A DNA stretch of 64,000 nt from Gemella sp. (GTDB lineage Bacteria > Bacillota > Bacilli > Staphylococcales > Gemellaceae): contig JAUMWC010000001.1 of NCBI GenBank assembly GCA_030529855.1, positions 156,823 through 220,822 on the forward strand. The letters are read 5' to 3'. Position numbers and translations under genes: made by a program. Below are positions 56,413 through 63,505 of the stretch, piece after piece (the stretch's first letter is position 1; every line of letters begins with the position of its first letter). The notes under the pieces are model-generated. The model was given only the letters and a program-made list of their open reading frames with translations. It did no database searches and was not told where the DNA came from.

Positions 56413-57141
56413 ATGAAAATACAAGTAAATAAACAAAATGTGGGGCTTAGAATAAAACAATTCAGATTGAATAAGGGATATACCCTTGGTGAATTTGGAA
56501 AGTTCTTTGACACTAGCGACAGTATTGTATCAAGGTGGGAAAAAGCTAAAGCACTCCCTAACAAGGAACGTATAAGAGCAATAGCAAAATTTATGGATAT
56601 TACAGTCAACGAACTACTTTACGGTAGCGTTGAAGAATTCGCTAGAGAGAATTTTGAATATATGCTGTCGATGTCTAGTGATGTAAATTCAAATAAAGAT
56701 TTATATGATCATCTAATGCAACATAAAGAGGAAATTCTAAAAAAAATTTCTATATTATATAAAAATTCTCCTAAATTAATATCAAATCTAAACAATTTGA
56801 TCCTTAAGTTATACGATGAAGTTATAGTTGAGTATATGGTGCCTGTTATTATTAGTTCTAAGGCAAAAGATATTTATTCTCCTGAATGGCAGAATCATTA
56901 TCTTGACCCAATTCTTGAAAGAATACGTAAATCATTCGGTGAAGAGGCAGAACGTTTATTTTTCCTTACAGTGTATATGCCTGAACCATTAAAGATTGAA
57001 ATATTAAATAAAATCTCTGAAATAATAACCCTACAACTTAAAAAAGAAAATTCTGAAGATTACAATACTTATCTAATAGAAGTATCTGATAAGATAAATA
57101 GTTTATTATATTCAATAAAAAATAACAAAAAACAAGATTAA
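56413..57141 (+). CDS. CI/Stl-like island repressor
   Basis: The 242-residue product has an N-terminal XRE helix-turn-helix (GLRIKQFRLNKGYTLGEFGKFFDTSDSIVSRWEKAKALPN, residues 10-48). A long helical C-terminal domain of unknown kind follows; there is no LexA-type Ser-Lys peptidase motif (no Ala-Gly cleavage site plus catalytic pair evident). Lack of self-cleavage is typical of PICI Stl repressors, which are released by a helper-phage protein. That mode of induction is inference here. Confidence 0.75.
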   Translation: MKIQVNKQNVGLRIKQFRLNKGYTLGEFGKFFDTSDSIVSRWEKAKALPNKERIRAIAKFMDITVNELLYGSVEEFARENFEYMLSMSSDVNSNKDLYDHLMQHKEEILKKISILYKNSPKLISNLNNLILKLYDEVIVEYMVPVIISSKAKDIYSPEWQNHYLDPILERIRKSFGEEAERLFFLTVYMPEPLKIEILNKISEIITLQLKKENSEDYNTYLIEVSDKINSLLYSIKNNKKQD

Positions 57142-57449
57142 CATATCAGCAATACCTACCCGTCCATTTTTGGGACATCAACGGGCTGAATTTTTAGCTC
57201 GTTAATTTCATTCCAAAAAAATATTGGAGTGAGGACGGCAATATATTCTACTCAGCTAGGTACAAACACCCTACCCTATAAAATTTGAAGCCTTAGGGAG
57301 CTTCTATATAACCCCTTATTAGCGTTCACTTTTTAGAGTGATACAAATTATCAATTTAATTATTTAAACGGCTAATATATAGCCCTATGTTTTTAATTTC
57401 TGCAATATATCTTGCTGTGGTGGTAGATAACTGAAAGGAATTAAAACAG
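57142..57449. other. Gene-free, hairpin-rich stretch between repressor and integrase
   Basis: No convincing coding frame. Several inverted repeats follow one another: CCCGT/ACGGG (57158-57184), GGCTGAA...TTAGCTC (57183-57200), GAAGC/GCTTC (57288-57305), TCACT/AGAGTGA (57328-57342) and GGCTA/TAGCC (57370-57384). The second 32-base repeat copy and an AAAGGA ribosome site for the integrase close it. It may hold a small RNA, the repressor terminator or integrase control sites. Confidence 0.45.
57390..57421. repeat. Internal 32-base direct repeat, copy 2
   Basis: Same as 54292-54323 except one base (T for C); here 29 bases upstream of the integrase ATG. On minus both copies would encode QQDILQKLK followed closely by a stop, so the repeat may be the remnant of a duplicated gene end. 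Confidence 0.85.
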
Positions 57450-58586
57450 ATGATTAAACAATATATAAAAAACAATAAGAAGCTATATATGATAAATAAC
57501 TTGTACTTAGGAATCAATCCTATAACTGGTAAGGAAGTAAGAAAAACTAAGCGTGGTTTTGAAAGTAAAAAAGAAGCTGAAATATACATCGCTAGACTTA
57601 AAGTCGATTTTGAAAAAGGATTACTATTTGTTAGCAATAAAAAACATTCTTTTGAGGATATATATAATTTATGGCTAGAGGAACATAAAAACACCATTAA
57701 AGAAAGTTCATTAAACACCTATTATAAAATATCAAAATTAGTTTTGAAGAAAATAGGAAAAGTAGATATAAAGAAAATGACAAGAATTGAACTTCAAAAA
57801 TTAGTGAATGAATGGAGCACCATCTATAGCAAGAATTATTTATCGGATATAATGAAACTTATTAAGATGGTTTTTGAATATGCTGTTCTTAACGATATAT
57901 TAAATGCTAATCCTATGGATAAAGTGAAAAAGCCTAGAGTTGAAGAAAAAGAAAAAAACGAACTGGAAGAGTATTATACAAAAAGTGAATTATTAGAATT
58001 TCTTGAAATACTAGATAAACACTATAGCCCTACTTTTCAGATGATATTTAGGCTATTAGCTTATACTGGTGCAAGAGCTGGGGAAATATTAGCACTAGAC
58101 TGGAATGACATTGACTTCAATGCTGGAACTTTGAATATTAATAAAACTCTTGCTACTGGTTTAAATAATTCTAAAATCATACAGACACCAAAAACAAACA
58201 GCAGTAAAAGGGTTATTGACCTTGACCCTTCTACCTTACATAAATTAAGAGCTTATAAACTAGCACAGAAGGAATTGCTGTTTAAATTAGGGTTTGTAAA
58301 TAAGGGTTACCTATTTGTAAATACAAAAAATAATCACTTCAACCCAAATAATGTATATGGGAAATTAAAAAGTATTCAGAAAAAACATAAATTAAAAGGA
58401 ATAAGTTGCCACGGCTTTAGGCATACTCATTGTTCTTTATTATTTGAAGCTGGTGCAAGTATACAATCAGTTCAAGTTCGTTTAGGTCACTCCGATATTA
58501 AAACTACTATGAACATCTATAACCACGTAACAGAAAATATAAAACAAAAAACAGCACTTCAATTTGCTGAATATATGAGCATTTAA
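57450..58586 (+). CDS. int: Tyrosine recombinase integrase of the island
   Basis: The 378-residue integrase has an N-terminal AP2-like arm-binding domain (residues 15-65), a SAM-like core-binding domain, and the catalytic domain. Active-site residues are visible: Arg209 in TGARAGE, His321 and Arg324 in CHGFRHTH, His347 in LGHSD, and nucleophile Tyr357 in NIYNHV. It lies at the right end of the island, pointing toward the attR junction, as expected. Confidence 0.94.
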   Translation: MIKQYIKNNKKLYMINNLYLGINPITGKEVRKTKRGFESKKEAEIYIARLKVDFEKGLLFVSNKKHSFEDIYNLWLEEHKNTIKESSLNTYYKISKLVLKKIGKVDIKKMTRIELQKLVNEWSTIYSKNYLSDIMKLIKMVFEYAVLNDILNANPMDKVKKPRVEEKEKNELEEYYTKSELLEFLEILDKHYSPTFQMIFRLLAYTGARAGEILALDWNDIDFNAGTLNINKTLATGLNNSKIIQTPKTNSSKRVIDLDPSTLHKLRAYKLAQKELLFKLGFVNKGYLFVNTKNNHFNPNNVYGKLKSIQKKHKLKGISCHGFRHTHCSLLFEAGASIQSVQVRLGHSDIKTTMNIYNHVTENIKQKTALQFAEYMSI

Positions 58587-58588
58587 AA

Positions 58589-58608
58589 AAAGGGAATTTT
58601 CCCCCTTT
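58589..58608 (+). terminator. Weak terminator after the integrase
   Basis: AAAGGGAA and TTCCCCCTTT can pair directly after the integrase stop; only a short T-run follows, so termination may be partial. Confidence 0.5.
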
Positions 58609-58718
58609 CGTATGAATTTTCGTATATAAATTTAAATAACCCTTGAGATAACAGCGTTAATTGTAATTTGCTGTATTATACATAAAATACCAAATCGTAT
58701 AGATTTCGTATACATTTT
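58607..58718 (+). repeat. Right-end CGTATA repeats (possible integrase arm sites)
   Basis: CGTATGAATTTTCGTATATAAA at 58608 onward, then CGTATAGATTTCGTATACAT around 58696-58715. TTTCGTATACATTT at 58704-58717 is identical to 49037-49050 at the left end. Confidence 0.5.
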
Positions 58719-58768
58719 GATAGTACCTTCTCACAAGCCTTATTATAACAAGGATAGATAAGACTTGA

Positions 58769-58789
58769 TTGTAATGTCAATTATTACAA
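58769..58789. promoter_or_regulatory. Rrf2-type operator at the right junction (overlaps putative attR)
   Basis: A 21-base palindrome with perfect arms, TTGTAA-N9-TTACAA, 70 bases before the Rrf2 start codon. The bases 58770-58787 repeat the left-junction sequence with one change and form the proposed attR core. Confidence 0.68.
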
Positions 58790-58858
58790 TAATTTTTTCT
58801 TATTTTATATATTTTTTTCTTATATTTTATGTTACACTATTAAGGAGAGGAGTTATAT

Positions 58859-59293
58859 ATGGCATATTCTAGTAAATTAAGTACTTCTATCCACATCTTA
58901 CTAGCAATCGTAAGATTCGGAGAAGAGGAAAAACAAACATCAACAGCTCTAGCAGATAGTATTAACGTTAATCCTGTAATAGTTAGAAATCTATTACAAA
59001 AATTAAAAACCGCTGGTATAGTTTCTGTAAAAGCAGGTGTAGGTGGTGCTTACCTTGACAAGTCACCTAAAGATTTTACACTATTGGATATTTTCCAAGC
59101 CGTCGAAACAGGAAATAAAGACGTTTTTAAACTACACGAGAATCCTAACCAAAACTGTCCAGTTGGAAAAGTAGTTCACGATGTAGTTATTCCTAATTTT
59201 GATCAAGTAAAAAATGAATTATACCAATCATTAAAAAACATTACTTTCCAAAGTCTTGTCGATGATATGAACGATAAATTAAATAAAAAATAA
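58859..59293 (+). CDS. Rrf2-family transcriptional regulator (YwnA-like)
   Basis: The 144-residue protein has the Rrf2 winged helix (LADSINVNPVIVRNLLQKLKTAGIVSVKAGVGGAYLDKSP, recognition helix near 35-50) and a single cysteine, Cys100, in NQNCPVG, in the region where Rrf2 sensors carry redox or metal ligands. A lone cysteine argues against an iron-sulfur cluster and for thiol sensing. Its likely target is the ywnB-like gene, now about 10 kb away because of the island. AGGAGAGGAG precedes the ATG. Confidence 0.88.
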   Translation: MAYSSKLSTSIHILLAIVRFGEEEKQTSTALADSINVNPVIVRNLLQKLKTAGIVSVKAGVGGAYLDKSPKDFTLLDIFQAVETGNKDVFKLHENPNQNCPVGKVVHDVVIPNFDQVKNELYQSLKNITFQSLVDDMNDKLNKK

Positions 59294-59317
59294 AGTCGTA
59301 CAAATTTGTACGGCTTT
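59292..59317. terminator. Bidirectional terminator between the Rrf2 and acetyltransferase genes
   Basis: AAAGTCGTACAAA and TTTGTACGGCTTT pair with almost no loop, overlapping both stop codons; T-runs on both sides. Confidence 0.85.
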
Positions 59318-59804
59318 ATTTTTTACTTATTATTTTTTCAAATATGAAATCTGCTGTATTTTTATCTCTATCAAAATTAATAACTCTAGAGATTTTATAA
59401 CCACATTTATTTACATAAAATACTGTATTTAGTAACACTTGACTAGGAGTTATCAATGTAAATTTCTTAGCGTTTGAAAAATATCTTTCAACCATATTTA
59501 ATGCTTGCTGACCTATTCCTTCCCCTTGATACTCTACTTTTATAAAAAATATTCCTATATCATAAATATCTTCTTCCTTTTCTTCAAGCATAACTCCACC
59601 TATAAATTCATTTTCATTTTTTATAGATAATATTGTAACCTTAGGGTGATCAAACAATTCACTAGGATCATATTGTTTCTTTTCATTTTCTTGTTCTGTT
59701 AAACCTTCTTCAAAATATTTTGAATGAACATCAAAAGCACGTTCTTCTTCTATTTTAAACAAATCTATCTCCTCTTTTTTCAAAATTTCTAATTTCAAAT
59801 TCAT
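59316..59804 (-). CDS. GNAT-family acetyltransferase under riboswitch-like control
   Basis: The 162-residue product has a C-terminal GNAT core: VEYQGEGIGQQALNMVERYF as the acetyl-CoA loop and a later YVNKCGYKISR. The substrate is unknown. A structured leader with an intrinsic terminator directly precedes its GGAGG site, so expression appears to depend on a transcription decision. That makes the acetyl acceptor, or a related metabolite, a candidate for the sensed compound. Confidence 0.8.
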   Translation of the reverse strand: MNLKLEILKKEEIDLFKIEEERAFDVHSKYFEEGLTEQENEKKQYDPSELFDHPKVTILSIKNENEFIGGVMLEEKEEDIYDIGIFFIKVEYQGEGIGQQALNMVERYFSNAKKFTLITPSQVLLNTVFYVNKCGYKISRVINFDRDKNTADFIFEKIISKK

Positions 59805-59818
59805 TTCTCTACCTCCAT

Positions 59819-59917
59819 AAAAAAAGCCCGGTTATTCATAGTAATCTATGAAATAACCGAGCCTACTCGGCACCTTATCCAACATTTGTGTGCTAGGGCA
59901 CATGTCCTCCGGTGACC
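59819..59917 (-). ncRNA. Riboswitch-like leader: two kissing hairpins plus terminator
   Basis: Read on minus. P1 pairs CACC (59914-59911) with GGTG (59874-59871). Inside it, P2 is ACAT...ATGT with an inner GTGC-CCTA-GCAC hairpin (59905-59882). P3 is CCGAG-TAGG-CTCGG (59870-59857). The P2 loop CCTA is perfectly complementary to the P3 loop TAGG, allowing a kissing interaction. P3's 3' arm is also the base of the following terminator (GCTCGGTTATT / AATAACCGGGC, then seven T, 59862-59819). Stable P3 would open the terminator base, suggesting an ON switch. It somewhat resembles the guanidine-IV (mepA) class as I recall it; class not certain. Confidence 0.75.
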
Positions 59918-59941
59918 TGTTATTCTATTTTATATTTAATA

Positions 59942-59970
59942 AGTTTAGTATAATATTAAATTTGTGTCAA
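59942..59970 (-). promoter_or_regulatory. Promoter of the structured leader
   Basis: On minus, TTGACA (59970-59965), 17 bases, TAAACT (59947-59942). Transcription would start about 20 bases before the P1 stem. Confidence 0.6.
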
Positions 59971-60042
59971 CAAAAATAATACTTACTCTTTAGTACTAAT
60001 TAATTTTTTGTTCAAATATTGAAGTATTATGAAAAATATATT

Positions 60043-60402
60043 CTATAAAAACAATAAACTTAATAAGGCTAGTATTGCTAAACCACCTTGTTTTAAGATT
60101 ATCATTTTATCACTTGTTAATCCACCATAGATAGCTACTAAAATAACATAACCTAATAATAATCCTAGCCAAGTTGTACTTGGAGCAACGAATAAAGCTA
60201 CTAAGATTAGTAATCCTATTAACAGATTGTAAACACCTTGATTTTTAAATAGAGTATTTAAAGAATCACGTTGTAATTCTTCTTTACTCATTTTAAATAC
60301 TCTAGCTGTTGAATCAGACGTTGTTGCTATAGTTTCTAAATAGAAAATATAAACAAATTCTAAAGCTACTAATGTTGATAAAATTGTTGTAATAATTGAC
60401 AT
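60043..60402 (-). CDS. DUF1304-family membrane protein
   Basis: The 119-residue protein has four membrane segments and the family features I recall for DUF1304: LEFVYIFYLETIATTS near the start, and LFKNQGVYNLLIGL in the middle. Function unknown. It is last in the MarR-linked operon, 11 bases after the DUF998-like gene. Confidence 0.75.
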   Translation of the reverse strand: MSIITTILSTLVALEFVYIFYLETIATTSDSTARVFKMSKEELQRDSLNTLFKNQGVYNLLIGLLILVALFVAPSTTWLGLLLGYVILVAIYGGLTSDKMIILKQGGLAILALLSLLFL

Positions 60403-60413
60403 AAAAATTTCTC

Positions 60414-61073
60414 CTATTTATTTCTTTTTGTTAAAAATGTAATTCCCGTAATAAATTGCCAGGCCGTTATCGGATATACAGTAAGTCGTTCATAGATTGC
60501 CATAACATTTTCTAAATTAGCAGTTATAGCATTTTGTAAAAAGTATACTGCCGAAAATCCTACAATAGCTAATATAATACTTATACTTCTATATCCTAAT
60601 CTTTTTTCAGGTAAGAAAATTCCTGTTAAAAGAAGCGTTGCATTTCCCATTAAAAATGACAGTCTCGCTCCAAGTCCGTGCAAGTCATCTTGTCCTGGCA
60701 CTCCACCTTGATATAAACCTACAAGTAAACTTCCTACTCCAAAACTTAAAACAATTAATAATAAAATATAAGCTCTAGCTTTACTAACTTTTTTCATTTT
60801 AGGGAAAATTAATAGTAAATAACTAGCTACAAATCCTAGAGCAGTTACGATAAATCCAATATTCATTACAATGGCCCACGATGAAAAGTTTTCTGGTACC
60901 CCTTCTACTACCTGACCATTGTAAACCCCTAATGCACTAATAAATTGTCTTGCATAAACATAATCTAGTGGATATCCTGTACCAAGGGCAGCGATAAATT
61001 CTGTTAGTAAATAAAAACTAGCATTTAATATAAAACCTATAGCTCCATATCTTGCAATTTTAGAACTACTCAT
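60414..61073 (-). CDS. DUF998-like multi-span membrane protein
   Basis: A 219-residue protein with about six or seven hydrophobic spans and polar loop YPLDYVYARQFISALGVYNG after the first span, in the style of DUF998 proteins. I start at ATG 61073, overlapping the stop of the DJ-1-like gene, rather than an in-frame GTG nine bases earlier. Function unknown; membership in a thiol-stress-type operon is the only clue. Confidence 0.65.
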   Translation of the reverse strand: MSSSKIARYGAIGFILNASFYLLTEFIAALGTGYPLDYVYARQFISALGVYNGQVVEGVPENFSSWAIVMNIGFIVTALGFVASYLLLIFPKMKKVSKARAYILLLIVLSFGVGSLLVGLYQGGVPGQDDLHGLGARLSFLMGNATLLLTGIFLPEKRLGYRSISIILAIVGFSAVYFLQNAITANLENVMAIYERLTVYPITAWQFITGITFLTKRNK

Positions 61074-61761
61074 TATCTGCACCGCCTTGCAATACTCTTA
61101 CTGCTAATTTTCCTAACTCTCTAGCTGATTGCGGGTTTTGTCCAGTAAGTAGTCTTCCATCTAGAATTACATGAGGAGTGAATGCTTTTACAGTTTCAAC
61201 ATTTGCTCCTTTATTTCTAAGCTCATCTTCCGTTAGGAAAGGAACCATCTCTAAAGTTCCGTTAAGTGTTTCTTCTTCATTTGTAAATCCAGTAACTTTT
61301 TTCCCATCTATTAAATTATTTCCATCTTTATCTTTGATTGGTAATAATCCTGCTACACCATGACAAACCGCAGAGATATAACCACCGTTATCGTAAATAT
61401 CACTAGCAATTTTTCCAATCTCATCAGCATTTGGGAAATCCCACATAGTTCCATGACCACCTGTATAATAAATAATATTATAGTCTTCTGGATTAATTTT
61501 GTCACTTGTTAAAGTGTGAGCTAAAGCTTTATTTCTAAAATTCTCATCTGTATAATATTTCATATCAGTCTCATCAATCATAGCTAATGAATGTGGATCT
61601 AAGGGTATATATCCACCATTAGGGCTTACGAAATCTGCTTCTATTCCTGCTTTTACTAATTCATCATAAAAGTGTGTTAATTCCGCTAACCACAATCCTG
61701 TCAATCTATTTGATGATTCATACTTTTCTATATTAGTTACTACTATCAATGCTTTTTTCAT
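61066..61761 (-). CDS. DJ-1/PfpI-family protein (Hsp31-like type 1 glutamine amidotransferase fold)
   Basis: The 231-residue product, started at ATG 61761 behind ATAGGAGAAAAA, has the nucleophile elbow ISAVCHGVAGLL with Cys133 and His134 and the YYTGGHGTMWDFP segment. DJ-1/Hsp31 proteins act as chaperones, glyoxalase III or deglycases in the cytoplasm. It is first in an operon divergent from an OhrR-like regulator, pointing to reactive-carbonyl or thiol-stress defence. Confidence 0.85.
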   Translation of the reverse strand: MKKALIVVTNIEKYESSNRLTGLWLAELTHFYDELVKAGIEADFVSPNGGYIPLDPHSLAMIDETDMKYYTDENFRNKALAHTLTSDKINPEDYNIIYYTGGHGTMWDFPNADEIGKIASDIYDNGGYISAVCHGVAGLLPIKDKDGNNLIDGKKVTGFTNEEETLNGTLEMVPFLTEDELRNKGANVETVKAFTPHVILDGRLLTGQNPQSARELGKLAVRVLQGGADNE

Positions 61762-61783
61762 TTTTTCTCCTATCTCGATATTC

Positions 61784-61818
61784 AATCGCATACGATTAAT
61801 TATTTTAATTTAAATTAA
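61784..61818. promoter_or_regulatory. Palindromes in the MarR/DJ-1 divergent intergenic region
   Basis: AATCGCATACGATT (61784-61797) and the perfect palindrome TTAATTTAAATTAA (61805-61818) lie between the divergent starts. Either could be the operator of the MarR-type regulator. Confidence 0.5.
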
Positions 61819-61883
61819 TATCATTGTCAAGAAAAAGAATATGTGCTACTATTGTAACTAGAAAATTTGAAAGGTAGTACAAA

Positions 61884-62327
61884 ATGAAAGAACACGACTT
61901 ATCACAACAAGTTTGTTACTCTTTTTATCAAGTCAATAAGTTATTCAACCAATTCTATATGAAAAATTTACAAGAATTTGACTTGACTTATACCCAGTAT
62001 TTAAGTCTAGTTGTTCTTTGGAAATCTTCTCCCCTTAGCCTTAATAAACTAGGAAACGAATTGGATCTTGCTAGTAATACACTTACTCCACTACTTAAGA
62101 GATTAGAAGAAAAAGAATATATAAAGAGATACAAACCAGAAAATGACAAAAGACAACTATACGTTGAACTAACAGAAAAAGGTAAAAACTTAGAACATAT
62201 ATTGGAAAATAAACTTCTATCTTGCTTCAGACAGATTGATAATCTTAACTACGAAACTTCTAAAAATTTTGTCGATTTAAATAATGAACTAGCCAATAAT
62301 ATAAAAAAATATTTAGACAAAAAATAA
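61884..62327 (+). CDS. OhrR-like MarR-family redox regulator
   Basis: The 147-residue protein has Cys11 in QQVCYSFYQVNK, matching the peroxide-sensing cysteine of one-cysteine OhrR/SarZ proteins. The winged helix contains LNKLGNELDLASNTLTPLLKRLEEKEYIKR. It most likely represses the divergent DJ-1/DUF998/DUF1304 operon until its cysteine is oxidised or alkylated. A second cysteine (LLSCFRQ) lies near residue 115. Confidence 0.85.
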   Translation: MKEHDLSQQVCYSFYQVNKLFNQFYMKNLQEFDLTYTQYLSLVVLWKSSPLSLNKLGNELDLASNTLTPLLKRLEEKEYIKRYKPENDKRQLYVELTEKGKNLEHILENKLLSCFRQIDNLNYETSKNFVDLNNELANNIKKYLDKK

Positions 62328-62354
62328 GGACTACACTATTGTAGTCCTTATTTT
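62321..62354. terminator. Bidirectional terminator after marR-like gene
   Basis: AAAATAAGGACTAC and GTAGTCCTTATTTT around ACTATT, between the convergent regulator and lipoprotein genes. Confidence 0.9.
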
Positions 62355-62356
62355 TA

Positions 62357-63436
62357 TTATTTTAGTCTATACTCAACCATACTTCCTCTAAACTGTGCAA
62401 TTACTTTTCCTTTTTCTACAGTATAAGAAGGTGGATTCATATTACTCTTCCAATTAGACGGCATTAAACTTAGACTTCCACCGCTAGATTCTACATCAAC
62501 AGCCATAGCTTCACCATCTACTATAAATTCTCCGCTACTACTTATTGTAATCGTGCTTCCATTAGAACCTACGTAAGTTCCGGCGTAAGCTGACAATCCA
62601 TTTCCTTTTGGAGCAGCCTTAGTTTGAGTAGTTTCTACTTTGGTTGTTGCTTTTGTCGTTGTTGTAGTTTCTTTTTTAGGAGCTGATACTTTTGACAGAC
62701 TTCCTGTTGCTGCTTTCCCTTGAACATCTACATAGTATTTGTATTTAGAAGCTCCGCCACTGTATGACTTGTTATTCGCTTTAAGTCTTACAGTTTCTCC
62801 TCGAGTATTACCTGGTTGCATTATAGTAGGAACTACTATTGTGTCACCTTCTACCTTCCATTCTGACCTCTCAGCAGCTTCTAAACCACCCATCGCACCT
62901 ACTCCACCATTTGAGTAAGCAAATACAGTTTCATCTCCTGTAAAATAAACAACTTTATTTACGCTACTTCCTACTAATTCTTTAGCTTTTGTTAAATCAA
63001 AGTTAGAGTCTACTACTGCTATATCTCCTGCACCATTCGCAAATTTCTTAATAGCATCTTCCTTACTTACAGTACCTCTCTCTAAAGCATTATAAACATC
63101 TACTAGTTTAGCAACACTTACCTTGTGTGATAAAGTTGCACTTCTATCTAGTTTTTCACCAAATTTATCACTAAAAGTAAATAAATCTGGTATAACCTTA
63201 GTTCCAAAATATAATTTTAAGATTTCTTCAGCTGCTGCGTAGTCAATTGTGTCAACCTTTGTAGATGATGTATTTTCTACACTTGTATTATTAGATGAAT
63301 TAGAATTTTCTTTACTTGTTGATTCTTTACTACCACTTGTAGTACTTTCTACATTCACAGGTTTACTCTTTACTGGTTCTGATGTACATCCAGTCAATAC
63401 CACAGCTAAAGCTGATAATGTTAATATTTTTTTCAT
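62357..63436 (-). CDS. Surface lipoprotein with Ser/Thr-rich linkers
   Basis: The 359-residue product begins with a lipoprotein signal, LSALAVVLTGCTSEP, with the lipid-accepting cysteine at residue 17. A Ser/Asn/Thr-rich spacer follows, then a central domain (residues 65-240), a second Thr/Lys linker (PKKETTTTTKATTKVETTQT) and a C-terminal domain (YAGTYVGSNGSTITISSSGEF) resembling small beta-rich domains found at the ends of streptococcal lipoproteins. No enzymatic motif recognised. Confidence 0.8.
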   Translation of the reverse strand: MKKILTLSALAVVLTGCTSEPVKSKPVNVESTTSGSKESTSKENSNSSNNTSVENTSSTKVDTIDYAAAEEILKLYFGTKVIPDLFTFSDKFGEKLDRSATLSHKVSVAKLVDVYNALERGTVSKEDAIKKFANGAGDIAVVDSNFDLTKAKELVGSSVNKVVYFTGDETVFAYSNGGVGAMGGLEAAERSEWKVEGDTIVVPTIMQPGNTRGETVRLKANNKSYSGGASKYKYYVDVQGKAATGSLSKVSAPKKETTTTTKATTKVETTQTKAAPKGNGLSAYAGTYVGSNGSTITISSSGEFIVDGEAMAVDVESSGGSLSLMPSNWKSNMNPPSYTVEKGKVIAQFRGSMVEYRLK

Positions 63437-63505
63437 TGTAAATTCTCCATAATTTGTTATATACGATTATTGTAATATATTAATATTTCAAAGTAAATAG
63501 TATGA

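Larger units (their letters stand above)
48907..58787. mobile_element. Phage-inducible chromosomal island-like phage satellite
   Basis: A compact element of about 9.9 kb bounded by 17/18-matching direct repeats. Plus strand: CI-like repressor then tyrosine integrase. Minus strand, diverging from the repressor: Cro-like gene, small early genes, excisionase-like gene, antirepressor, primase-helicase, iteron origin, small accessory genes and a TerS-like helix-turn-helix protein. There are no recognisable capsid, portal, tail, large terminase, holin or lysin genes. This is the layout known for PICIs such as SaPIs. The assignment is by gene order and content, not similarity search. Confidence 0.8.

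Noticed and set aside
57356-57718. Minus-strand 120-codon frame over the integrase start
   Set aside because: Overlaps the integrase N-terminus in antisense with no ribosome site; only the repeat-encoded tail is notable and is reported as a repeat.
49037-58717. TTTCGTATACATTT shared by both ends as the attachment core
   Set aside because: A real 14-base direct repeat, but CGTATA repeats occur several times at both ends, which suits arm sites better. The operator-overlapping repeat lies further out and gives a sensible restored intergenic region. Kept as the alternative core.
59819-59917. T-box, SAM, TPP or SRP RNA as identity of the structured leader
   Set aside because: No AGGGTGG T-box, CTGAGA of TPP, or SRP GGTCAGGTCCGGAAGGAAG-type core is present; the short two-hairpin kissing layout is different.
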